The notes beneath the pieces are model-generated. The model saw nothing but the letters and a program-made list of their open reading frames with translations. It did no database searches and was not told the DNA's origin. Shown one piece after another: positions 35,501 to 42,509 of a stretch of DNA of 64,000 nucleotides. A program made the position numbers and the translations under genes. The stretch is from UBA1234 sp964400015 (GTDB taxonomy: Bacteria > Bacillota > Clostridia > TANB77 > UBA1234). The stretch is from assembly GCA_964400015.1 (NCBI GenBank), contig CAYNRR010000003.1, positions 1 to 64,000 on the forward strand, read 5' to 3'. Position 1 is the first letter of the stretch, and each line of letters opens with the position of its first letter.

Positions 35501-38500
35501 ACGGAAGTACAGTAGTAAAGATCTACTATGCAAGAAATAGCTACGAATTAACAGTGAACTATGTAAATGCAAAAGATGGAACAACAATGGCATCATCAGT
35601 AAGTGGAGACTACCAATTTGAAGAAGAATATAAAGTAACATCACCAGTAATAGATGGTTACACAGCCGACAAAGAAAATGTAACAGGTACAATGCCATCA
35701 AGCGATTTAACAGTAGAAGTTAAATACACTGCAAATACAGACACAGCTTACACAGTAGAACACTACAAACAAAACTTAAATGGAACTTACCCAACAACTG
35801 CAACAGAAACAGAAAACAAAACAGGAACAACAGATACATTAACAAATGCAGTAGCAAAGAATTATGCAGGATTTACAGCACAAGACTTTGCACAAGCCAA
35901 TATAGCAGGAGATGGAAGTACAGTAGTAAAGATCTACTATGCAAGAAATAGCTACAAATTAACAGTAAACTATGTAAATGCAAACGGTGGAGCAACAATG
36001 GCACCATCAGTAAGTGGAGACTACAAATATGAAGAAAGCTACAAAGTAACATCACCAGTAATTGTAGGTTACACAGCCGATAAAGAAAATGTAACAGGTA
36101 CAATGCCATCAAGCGATTTAACAGTAGAAGTTAAATACACTGCAAATACAGACACAGCTTACACAGTAGAACACTACAAACAAAACTTAAATGGAACTTA
36201 CCCAACAACTGCAACAGAAACAGAAAACAAAACAGGAACAACAGATACATTAACAAATGCAGTAGCAAAGAATTATGCAGGATTTACAGCACAAGACTTT
36301 GCACAAGCCAATATAGCAGGAGATGGAAGTACAGTAGTAAAGATCTACTATGCAAGAAATAGCTACAAATTAACAGTAAACTATGTAAATGCAAACGGTG
36401 GAGCAACAATGGCACCATCAGTAAGTGGAGACTACAAATATGAAGAAAGCTACAAAGTAACATCACCAGTAGTTGCAGGCTACACAGCAGATAAGCTAGA
36501 AGTAAGTGGAAATATGCCATCAAGCGATTTAACAGTAGAAGTTAAGTACACTGCAAATACAGATACAGCTTACACAGTAGAACATTACAAACAAAACTTA
36601 GATGGAAGCTACCCAACAACTGCAACAGAAACAGAAAACAAAACAGGAACAACAGATACATTAACAAATGCAGTAGCAAAGAATTATGCAGGATTTACAG
36701 CACAAGACTTTGCACAAGCCAATATAGCAGGAGATGGAAGTACAGTAGTAAAAATCTACTATGCAAGAAATAAATACACAGTAACATGGAAAAACGAAGA
36801 TGGTAAAGTTCTAGAAACAGATAAAGATGTAGTATATGGAACAATGCCATCATACGATGGTGAAACCCCAACAAAAGCAGCAACAGCAGAATACACATAC
36901 ACATTCGCAGGTTGGACACCAGAAGTAACAACAGTAACAGGAAATGCAACATATACAGCAACATATACAAGCACAAAGAATGCTTACACAGTAACATGGA
37001 AAAACGAAGATGGTAAAGTTCTAGAAACAGATAAAGATGTAGTATATGGAACAATGCCATCATACGATGGTGAAACCCCAACAAAAGCAGCAACAGCAGA
37101 ATACACATACACATTCGCAGGTTGGACACCAGAAGTAACAACAGTAACAGGAAATACAACATACACAGCAACATATACAGCAACAAAAATAGAAGCAAAA
37201 TTCGTTGGCGAAATTAAATGTGATTATCCAAAGACTGCAAATGGAAAAACAGTAAAAGCAGAACCAGGAGATAAATTGACATATACTTTAACACTTACAC
37301 CAAGTGGAGATAATACAATCACTTATCCAAAAACAATAACAATTCAATTGGATGATACAGTTGGAGCTCCAACAGGATTACCATCAAATGCCAAATATGA
37401 CGAAGAAAATCATAGAATTATATGGACAATTGAAGAAAATTCAAGCTTAAAATTAGAATATAAAGTAACAGTAAAAACAACTACTCCAGCAGGAGAAAAA
37501 GTAAATACTACAGTTACAGGAGCTGATGTTAAGAAGAGTGTTATCGATGTTGAAAGTACAGTTCATGTAAAACAAAATGTTAATAAAAATATAGTATTAG
37601 TATTAGATACTTCAGGAAGTATGGACTATTGTACAGTTTGTGGGAGCGAGCACTTATTATTCTGTCCATGGGGTGGTAAAACAAGATTAGAAGCTATGAA
37701 AGAATCTGCTGGAAATTTTGTAAAAAAGATAATTTCAGATAAGCAAAGTGAAGATATAACTATAACATTGGTAAGATTTGCTTCAAAAGTTAAAGTATCA
37801 GATATTATGAAAAATCCTGAATTAAGAACTGTAACTAATGAAATTGAAAATTTCAGTGCTAATGGAGGCACTAATATCAATGAAGCTATAAATACAGCAG
37901 TTAAAGTATTTAATGGCGAATATGATAGTAGTAGAGGTGCAGTACTAGAAGATGCCACCAACATACTAGTATTCTTATCAGATGGTGAACCTGATCCAGC
38001 TTCTTATGCTATACAATCAAGTACAGAAACTAACTTAAGAGCAGTAGAAAACTTAGAATGTTTTGCAATCGGATTAGGCAATTCATATTCAAGAACAGAA
38101 TTGGAAAAAATCGTAGGCGATGACAACAAAGATGATAGAATTTTTGATGCTGGCGATGAAGATGAGTTAAATACAGCATTTGAAGAAATTGCTAAGGAAA
38201 TAGATTCAATACAATCTTTAAATGGTAAAGTTCAAGCACAAGCTACTAATATAGCTGATGTATATCCAATTGAATTCAGTTACAAAGATGCAAATAATCA
38301 ACTAGTATCTGGTGAAATTTTGGATGAAGATGAATTAGCAAAAAACAATATGTCTATAAAAGATAACAGCATTGAATGGGATATATCTAAATATCCAGGC
38401 TGCAAAGACTTTTCAATTCAATTAAATCCATTCCAAACTGCAATGGCAACATTTGCATTGCTAGATGAAGATGAAGTAAATTGGTATCTAGCTTATGAAG

Positions 38501-39069
38501 GCGATGATGATCACCAAGATGGAGAAAATGATATTGAAGAAGTTGAAAACGAAGAAATTCTTGAAAGTGGCGATGAAACAGAAAAAGTAATCGAAAATAA
38601 AGATGAAATTGAAGAAGTAATTGAGCCAGAGAAAAAGAACGAAAACGTTGAAGATGTTATAATTCCAGAAACAACAGAAGAAGTACTTCCAAAAGAAGAT
38701 GATGAAAGCGAAGATGAAGACGAAGACGAAACAGAAGAAGTAGTCGAAGACGAAACAGAAGAAGTAGTTGAAGACGAAACAGAAGAAGTAGTTGAAGACG
38801 AAACGGAAGAAGTAGTTGAAGATGAAACGGAAGAAGTAGTTGAAGACGAAACAGAAGAAGTAGTTGAAGACGAAACAGAAGAAGTAGTCGAAGACGAAAC
38901 AGAAGAAGTAGTTGAAGACGAAACAGAAGAAGTAGTTGAAGACGAAACAAAAGAAGTAGTCGAGAACGAAGTAGAAGAAACTGTAGTCATAGAAACAGAA
39001 GAAGTACTTCCAAAAGAAGATAAAAAGGAAGAAGAAAATTCTGAAAATGAGAATGAAGAAGAAGCTTAA
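32545..39069 (+). CDS. Giant SLH-anchored repeat protein with VWA domain (2174 residues)
   Basis: TTG start with AAAGGAGTGA upstream. Order: signal peptide (1-30); three SLH motifs (about 33-210) for wall attachment; a chitobiase-C-like domain (about 235-330); an SGD-rich linker (about 455-490); a Flg_new/InlB B-repeat (FAGWSGDNG, about 595-652); five 137-residue MucBP-like repeats plus a partial sixth (653-1410); two 70-residue B-repeats (1410-1550); a DUF11-like domain; a VWA domain with MIDAS DTSGS and SDGEPD (about 1675-1890) whose first loop carries an inserted CTVCGSEHLLFC; and an acidic tail with ten DETEEVVE units. An adhesin-like role at the cell surface is inferred. The stop is intact. 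Confidence 0.92.
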   Translation: MKSKQVSRLFAGALVLITAITCIALPVSANQVFSDLTSEHWCYNKIIDFEKKGYVCGYEDGTFKPDQTITRAEYVKIVNNFFGYKLEADKGSGFSDVTSGDWFYPYVNEAVKRGYITGYEDGTFRPEDPIRRQEATVILSRILKIDDEEYPANHLDGLAQYSDGEEVEDWAYKAVHSYSVYNFINGYEDGTLRILQNVTRAETVELLHVLEQKVIVDEGGDRNPKIRRVKTPEITAWELNEDGQDVVVKGWVNSDTAYYFGGSKVTITCGTSNATIYYNVDNGTKTKYAGPFELTEGKHTIKAYAEKEGMTDSTTALATVDVDTVPPAVTGVKKDNKVTINAYDLDYFKVGKENISGLNNDSLEYAWFVYDKEADDYVRETAWIKVNTGDSVETPTYPGTYYLGVKGEDIAENKMGTTQYTQMPTDIDDKVKDIESGDKLEPTKDPYVILIEEPETEEIPSGDPSGNPSGDYSGDNSGDPSGDTPSKPTEPEDTIPSGDVIVVEVKATITVIHDFDDLDSENDIVVADQKELPGKVFVANALTSGEYANVVNYTNNAPQSKIVERENNVITINYTRIKVNVTFNGTTATDGEMSGETIPAGMTQKLPQNKFEKVGYTFAGWSGDNGNIYEDEGAFTADPTNTEVTLYAMWTANDDTAYTVEHYKQNLDGTYPTTATETENKTGTTDTQTQAEAKNYAGFTAQDFAQANIAGDGSTVVKIYYARNSYELTVNYVNAKDGTTMASSVSGDYQFEEEYKVTSPVIDGYTADKLEVSGNMPSSDLTLEVKYTANDDTAYTVEHYKQNLDGTYPTTATETENKTGTTDTQTQAVAKNYAGFTAQDFAQANIAGDGSTVVKIYYARNSYKLTVNYVNANGGTTMASSVSGDYQFEEEYKVTSPVVAGYTADKLEVSGNMPSSDLTLEVKYTANDDTAYTVEHYKQNLDGTYPTTATETENKTGTTDTQTQAEAKNYAGFTAQDFAQANIAGDGSTVVKIYYARNSYELTVNYVNAKDGTTMASSVSGDYQFEEEYKVTSPVIDGYTADKENVTGTMPSSDLTVEVKYTANTDTAYTVEHYKQNLNGTYPTTATETENKTGTTDTLTNAVAKNYAGFTAQDFAQANIAGDGSTVVKIYYARNSYKLTVNYVNANGGATMAPSVSGDYKYEESYKVTSPVIVGYTADKENVTGTMPSSDLTVEVKYTANTDTAYTVEHYKQNLNGTYPTTATETENKTGTTDTLTNAVAKNYAGFTAQDFAQANIAGDGSTVVKIYYARNSYKLTVNYVNANGGATMAPSVSGDYKYEESYKVTSPVVAGYTADKLEVSGNMPSSDLTVEVKYTANTDTAYTVEHYKQNLDGSYPTTATETENKTGTTDTLTNAVAKNYAGFTAQDFAQANIAGDGSTVVKIYYARNKYTVTWKNEDGKVLETDKDVVYGTMPSYDGETPTKAATAEYTYTFAGWTPEVTTVTGNATYTATYTSTKNAYTVTWKNEDGKVLETDKDVVYGTMPSYDGETPTKAATAEYTYTFAGWTPEVTTVTGNTTYTATYTATKIEAKFVGEIKCDYPKTANGKTVKAEPGDKLTYTLTLTPSGDNTITYPKTITIQLDDTVGAPTGLPSNAKYDEENHRIIWTIEENSSLKLEYKVTVKTTTPAGEKVNTTVTGADVKKSVIDVESTVHVKQNVNKNIVLVLDTSGSMDYCTVCGSEHLLFCPWGGKTRLEAMKESAGNFVKKIISDKQSEDITITLVRFASKVKVSDIMKNPELRTVTNEIENFSANGGTNINEAINTAVKVFNGEYDSSRGAVLEDATNILVFLSDGEPDPASYAIQSSTETNLRAVENLECFAIGLGNSYSRTELEKIVGDDNKDDRIFDAGDEDELNTAFEEIAKEIDSIQSLNGKVQAQATNIADVYPIEFSYKDANNQLVSGEILDEDELAKNNMSIKDNSIEWDISKYPGCKDFSIQLNPFQTAMATFALLDEDEVNWYLAYEGDDDHQDGENDIEEVENEEILESGDETEKVIENKDEIEEVIEPEKKNENVEDVIIPETTEEVLPKEDDESEDEDEDETEEVVEDETEEVVEDETEEVVEDETEEVVEDETEEVVEDETEEVVEDETEEVVEDETEEVVEDETEEVVEDETKEVVENEVEETVVIETEEVLPKEDKKEEENSENENEEEA
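34501..36775 (+). repeat. 411-bp tandem coding repeats, five full plus one partial
   Basis: Units begin at 34501, 34912, 35323, 35734, 36145 and 36556, a constant 411-bp period (137 codons). Units 1-3 are nearly identical and units 4-5 form a second subtype, with a mosaic of subtype ends. This indicates duplication and gene conversion. Confidence 0.95.
36775..37194 (+). repeat. Two 210-bp tandem coding repeats
   Basis: Copies start at 36775 and 36985 (70 codons each), almost identical at DNA level, encoding a B-repeat with TVTWKNEDGKVLE and FAGWTPEVTTVTG. Confidence 0.9.
38725..38964 (+). repeat. 24-bp tandem repeat, ten units
   Basis: Ten in-frame 24-bp units encode DETEEVVE. The last has Lys for Glu. 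Copy number is likely variable between strains. Confidence 0.95.
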
Positions 39070-39091
39070 GTTTAAGCACTGATTCGAGTAG

Positions 39092-39126
39092 AAAAGGTAA
39101 GGCAGAAAAATGCCTTACCTTTTTTG
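39092..39126 (+). terminator. Terminator of the giant gene
   Basis: AAAAGGTAAGGCA pairs with TGCCTTACCTTTT, then T-run. Confidence 0.9.
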
Positions 39127-39181
39127 TATATTTCAGCTAAATATGGAAATAATCTCTGATATATAAAGGAGGTACGGAAAT

Positions 39182-39892
39182 ATGAAAAAAAGCTTAAGTA
39201 AAAATCAAAAGGAAGATATTATCCTAGGCATATGTGCAATAACTACAGGAATTTTGTCGTTCTTTATAACTTTAAATATATATCCTCGTTTAAAGGATGA
39301 GGAAGTAGTACTAGAAAAACAAGAATATGAATATTCGCAAAATGAAGTGGATTCTAATTTTATATTTGAAGAAAAAGTAGAAACTGTTGCTTTGACAAAC
39401 GATGAAACAGAGCTCAGCATAAATATGCATGATTATGAAATAGAAACAGATGATGACAAAGTTACAGAAGTTTTCGCATCAGACGATAAACTAGAATTTG
39501 TGTGGCCTATAAGTGGGGATATCATCAAAAAATTTGCAATAGATTCGTTAATCTTTTCTAATACTTTAAATGAATGGTGCGTACATGAAGGTGTAGATAT
39601 TGCAGGGAATCTAGGAGATGACGTATTTTCGGCAGAATCGGGAAAGATAGACAATATTTATAATGATAGTAAATATGGTAGCACTGTTATTATTGAGCAT
39701 AAAGATGGATATAAGAGCGTGTATTCTTTTGTAAATAGTGAACTTGAAGTAGGTCAAAATGTTCATAAAGGTGAAAAAATAGGTACTTTAACAAACTGCA
39801 CCAATTATGAAGTAAATGATACAACACATTTGCATTTTGAATTACTAAAGAACGAAGAAAATTTATCTCCTGAACTAGAAATAAAATACTAG
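39182..39892 (+). CDS. M23 peptidase-domain protein, SpoIIQ-like
   Basis: 236 residues, AAAGGAGGT site. One N-terminal membrane helix (about 14-34), an acidic linker, then a LytM/M23 domain from residue 105: VWPISGDIIKKF, VHEGVDIAG with the His and Asp zinc ligands, YGSTVIIEHKDGYKSVYSFV, and HLHFEL with the last ligands. The length and layout match clostridial SpoIIQ, the forespore half of the engulfment channel, which keeps zinc ligands unlike the Bacillus protein. Alternatively a general endopeptidase. Not next to other spo genes. Confidence 0.75.
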   Translation: MKKSLSKNQKEDIILGICAITTGILSFFITLNIYPRLKDEEVVLEKQEYEYSQNEVDSNFIFEEKVETVALTNDETELSINMHDYEIETDDDKVTEVFASDDKLEFVWPISGDIIKKFAIDSLIFSNTLNEWCVHEGVDIAGNLGDDVFSAESGKIDNIYNDSKYGSTVIIEHKDGYKSVYSFVNSELEVGQNVHKGEKIGTLTNCTNYEVNDTTHLHFELLKNEENLSPELEIKY

Positions 39893-39921
39893 TTGAAATT
39901 TTATGTAAAGTGTGCTAATAT
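39893..39921 (+). promoter_or_regulatory. Promoter of the 156-residue gene
   Basis: TTGAAA (39893-39898), 17-bp spacer, TAATAT (39916-39921), starting at the stop codon of the preceding gene. Confidence 0.7.
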
Positions 39922-39963
39922 GCTAAAGGAAATATTAAAACTTATATATAGGAGGAAAGCGTT

Positions 39964-40434
39964 ATGTCATTTCTCAATATCAATAACCAGTTCAACAAGT
40001 CGTTTCAAGTTGATATTCGGAACATTGTCAGTCGGTTAAAACGTGGAAAAGTTGGCGATCACATAGAGTTCATTATGAACTCGGACGAAGTTCAGTCGTA
40101 TTTTCAAGAAAATCTCGTGATTTGGTCTCTTACCCAAGCTTCCAATATGTGTGGAGAGGCAAAAAGCCAGTTCACAGAACTAATCAATCCCCAATTACTT
40201 TGGCAGAACGTTTCTGTTAACCTTAGCATGAACATCTTTACAAAGGCACTTTCGATTTGGCTGTGTGAAACAGACAGAAATTTGGACGATATCGTGATAG
40301 ATTTCGTAAGTGTTGAAACCGTCAAAAAGCAAATTGATGCACTGCAAGAAGCATATGCAGCGTTTGCTATGAAACTTGAGCATGAATACTTTTGCGAAAA
40401 AACGGACTTCAATTCAAGTTCATTGTTTAGTTAA
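39964..40434 (+). CDS. Hypothetical protein, 156 residues, GC-richer codons
   Basis: ATATAGGAGG site before ATG. Predicted mostly helical and soluble (SRLKRGKVGDHIEFIMNSDEVQSYF, KKQIDALQEAYAAFAMKLEHEYF). No family recognised. It uses CGG, CTC, CAG and TCG codons that the housekeeping genes here avoid, which points to a different mutational history or recent transfer. It has its own promoter and a perfect terminator, as do several other such genes in this window. Confidence 0.65.
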   Translation: MSFLNINNQFNKSFQVDIRNIVSRLKRGKVGDHIEFIMNSDEVQSYFQENLVIWSLTQASNMCGEAKSQFTELINPQLLWQNVSVNLSMNIFTKALSIWLCETDRNLDDIVIDFVSVETVKKQIDALQEAYAAFAMKLEHEYFCEKTDFNSSSLFS

Positions 40435-40436
40435 AT

Positions 40437-40472
40437 AAAAATGCGAATCGTAGTTTTACGGTTCGCATTTTA
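40437..40472. terminator. Terminator
   Basis: AAAATGCGAATCGTA pairs with CGGTTCGCATTTTA. It also suits the converging antitoxin-like gene. Confidence 0.9.
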
Positions 40473-40486
40473 CTTATGTTTCATTA

Positions 40487-40652
40487 TCATATTGTCCTAC
40501 TAATCAAAGCAGATAATTCTTTGATTGTGACTTCGCCATTGTAGTATCCCATTAAAAGTCTGTTGTCGTTTTCTCCGACAAATTACATTGTTCATAGCTA
40601 AATCTTTTCTTATGTTTTCTACATCAAATCTAAATTTTTCTTCTCTCGACAT
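40487..40652 (-). CDS. VbhA-like antitoxin, small, needs a +1 frameshift
   Basis: Starts at ATG 40652 behind AAGGAGG. Zero frame: 25 sensible residues (MSREEKFRFDVENIRKDLAM..), then CGG and a non-protein-like tail to a stop. Skipping one base at TGT-C-GGA gives GENDNRLLMGYYNGEVTIKE and ends at 40487, total 54 residues. That C-terminus (L..YYNGEVTIKEL..LI) resembles the short VbhA-type antitoxins that pair with Fic or Doc proteins. No toxin gene is adjacent. A consensus promoter and a repeat array precede it, so it is probably expressed. Confidence 0.55.
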
Positions 40653-40729
40653 ATTTAGACCTCCTTAACATATTTTTAAAAGGATTGTAAACATATATTG
40701 ACTTGCTTTTTCTCTTAATGACCACTATA

Positions 40730-40758
40730 ATTATATTAAAATTTACACATTTTGTCAA
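40730..40758 (-). promoter_or_regulatory. Promoter of the antitoxin-like gene
   Basis: On the minus strand TTGACA (40758-40753), 17-bp spacer, TATAAT (40735-40730). The plus strand holds an overlapping TTGCTT-17 bp-TATAAT (40703-40731), so two promoters face opposite ways. Confidence 0.75.
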
Positions 40759-40808
40759 CTTGCAAAAATGATTGACACTTGCAAAAATGATTGACACTTG
40801 CAAAAATG
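40758..40808 (+). repeat. Iteron-like array, 19 bp x 2.7
   Basis: ACTTGCAAAAATGATTGAC is repeated at 40758, 40777 and 40796 (13 bp of the third). It abuts and overlaps by one base the -35 of the minus-strand promoter. A spacing of 19 bp is near two helical turns, which suits cooperative protein binding. Confidence 0.85.
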
Positions 40809-40861
40809 TAATTTGAATTAAGTTGTGTAATCTAAATATGAGATTAAGAGGTAAAAGAAAT

Positions 40862-41767
40862 ATGGCTAATGTTCCAGACTTTTTGATAGAAAAGCTAATA
40901 CAGCAATATGGAGAAGAAAATGTTAATAAAATTATAGATGGCTATAAAGCAAAAAGAAGACTTACTTTTCGTGTAAATACATTAAAGACAGATATTGAGC
41001 TGGTAAAGCAGTATTTAGAAAAAGAAAATATCGAATATGAAACTGTTTCATGGTATGACGCAGCGATTATAATAAAAGAAGATGATGAGCCACGAATTAG
41101 GCAAACACAATTTTACGAAAATGGTGAAATATATCTTCAAAGTCTTTCATCAATGATTCCACCGATTATTGTTGCGCCTAAAGCGAATGAAAACATATTA
41201 GATATGACAGCGGCTCCAGGTGGAAAAACAACTCAAATGTACGCTTTGTCGGCTGGAAGAGCTAATATTACTGCTTGTGAAAAAAATAAAATTAGAGCTG
41301 AAAGGCTAAAATATAATATTGAAAAGCAAGGTGCAACACGCATAGGACTTTTAATGCAAGATGCAAGAAGGCTGGACGAGTATTTTTCTTTTGATAAGAT
41401 TCTTTTAGATGCACCATGCAGTGGGAGCGGTACATTAGATTTCAACAATGAAAAAATGTTAAAATCTTTTAATAAAGAATTGGTAGAACGTTCAATAAAA
41501 GTACAAAAAGAGCTATTGAATAAAGCGTTAAGACATATAAAAGTAGGAAGCGAAATTGTTTATTCTACTTGTTCAATTTTGAAAGAAGAGAATGAATACT
41601 ATTTAAAAGAATTATTAGAAAAAGGAATAATTGAAATTATTCCAATTGACATTGTAAGATTTAATGAAATACCTACTTTGCCAGTTGATATTTATGGAAC
41701 GTTATGTGTGCGTCCAACAGATTTATATGAAGGATTTTTTGTTGCAAAGTTAAGAAGACTTAAATAG
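40862..41767 (+). CDS. rRNA (cytosine-C5) methyltransferase, RsmB/NOP2 family
   Basis: 301 residues. ATG 40862 follows AAGAGGT. An in-frame ATG at 40823 has no ribosome site. SAM-binding motif I DMTAAPGGKTTQ (about residues 101-112), motif IV DAPCSGSG with a conserved Cys (about 182-189), motif VI YSTCS with the catalytic Cys. The N-terminal RRLTFRVNTLKTD is the family's RNA-binding lead. It is shorter than RsmB or RsmF, lacking NusB or PUA domains, as in small Firmicutes members. Target base unknown. Confidence 0.88.
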   Translation: MANVPDFLIEKLIQQYGEENVNKIIDGYKAKRRLTFRVNTLKTDIELVKQYLEKENIEYETVSWYDAAIIIKEDDEPRIRQTQFYENGEIYLQSLSSMIPPIIVAPKANENILDMTAAPGGKTTQMYALSAGRANITACEKNKIRAERLKYNIEKQGATRIGLLMQDARRLDEYFSFDKILLDAPCSGSGTLDFNNEKMLKSFNKELVERSIKVQKELLNKALRHIKVGSEIVYSTCSILKEENEYYLKELLEKGIIEIIPIDIVRFNEIPTLPVDIYGTLCVRPTDLYEGFFVAKLRRLK

Positions 41768-41795
41768 TGGAAATTAGCTAAATATAGCCAAAATG

Positions 41796-41824
41796 TTTAC
41801 ATAAAGCTGAAAAGATGCTAAAAT
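41796..41824 (+). promoter_or_regulatory. Promoter of the 130-residue secreted protein
   Basis: TTTACA (41796-41801), 17-bp spacer, TAAAAT (41819-41824). Predicted start near 41831. Confidence 0.7.
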
Positions 41825-41830
41825 ATAGAT

Positions 41831-41993
41831 ATATATGCAATGTTGTATATATCGGAGAAGAATTGTAGTATAGCTGAATTACTTTTCAATTCTCCGGGCA
41901 ATCAATGGATGTATTTCTTATTGATAAGTCATAGTATTTGCTATGACTGCCAAAGCAGTGTTCAGCGTTTTTCATTTTAAGGAGGTACAGCAA
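41831..41993 (+). promoter_or_regulatory. Structured 5' leader
   Basis: A 163-nt leader forms CGGAG..GAATTG with CAATTC-TCCG (41854-41899), CAAT/ATTG (41902-41921), and AGTCATAG/CTATGACT (41928-41948), then GGAGGT and ATG. There is no terminator-type T-run, so any control would be on translation or RNA stability. No known riboswitch class recognised. Confidence 0.5.
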
Positions 41994-42386
41994 ATGTGTC
42001 GGATTAACAAGTATATCATTTTTGTTCTGTTAGTCATTTCCATGGTTTTACCGGTCAGTGCAAAAGCAATTTCTCAGGATGATGTTCAAATTGCATTCAC
42101 AGCTCCTAATTCTGAAATGTTGGAAATCGAACCTTTGAATGATAACAAAGATTTGGAACTTTATACTTTGGATGAAGTTCAAAATCAGGTGGAAGCATTT
42201 GATAGAAAAGCGACATTCAACATTATTCAGGAAGATGAAAAATACTTCTTAGAAGTGACGTGGAGTTACGGAAAAGATGTATCTACGCGAATGGAACTGT
42301 TGAAGACTGGTGAAGAGCTCTTCATTTGCCGTGGAGAAGACTTCAGAAGTATGATTGTAAAGGCAATAATTGAATGGCTTAAGTAA
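41994..42386 (+). CDS. Small secreted hypothetical protein, 130 residues
   Basis: ATG 41994 with AAGGAGGT upstream. Signal peptide (about residues 6-26, ending VSAKA). The mature part is acidic with predicted beta strands (KATFNIIQEDEKYFLEVTWSYGKDVSTRMELLKTGEELFICRG). No domain recognised. Codon use is slightly GC-richer than neighbours, with CGG as codon 3. Own promoter, structured leader and terminator. Function unknown. Confidence 0.6.
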   Translation: MCRINKYIIFVLLVISMVLPVSAKAISQDDVQIAFTAPNSEMLEIEPLNDNKDLELYTLDEVQNQVEAFDRKATFNIIQEDEKYFLEVTWSYGKDVSTRMELLKTGEELFICRGEDFRSMIVKAIIEWLK

Positions 42387-42405
42387 GTTAAAAAGCTGAA
42401 AACTG

Positions 42406-42438
42406 AAAAAGGCTGTGGGGTAAAACTCACAGCCTTTT
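42406..42438 (+). terminator. Terminator
   Basis: AAAAGGCTGTG pairs with CACAGCCTTTT. Confidence 0.88.
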
Positions 42439-42509
42439 GGCATTTTTAAAAATTCACATTATTTTCATAAAGCTATGGTATACTACTTTTGAATGGAGGA
42501 GATAATATT

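Noticed and set aside
34501..36775. Possible CRISPR or mobile repeat array
   Set aside because: The period of 411 bp is 137 codons in frame within one large ORF, with no spacers. These are protein repeats.
36695..37198. Long minus-strand ORFs antisense to the giant gene, including one at 38511-38990
   Set aside because: Leu- or Ser/Thr-only low-complexity products created by reading the plus-strand repeats backwards, with no ribosome sites.
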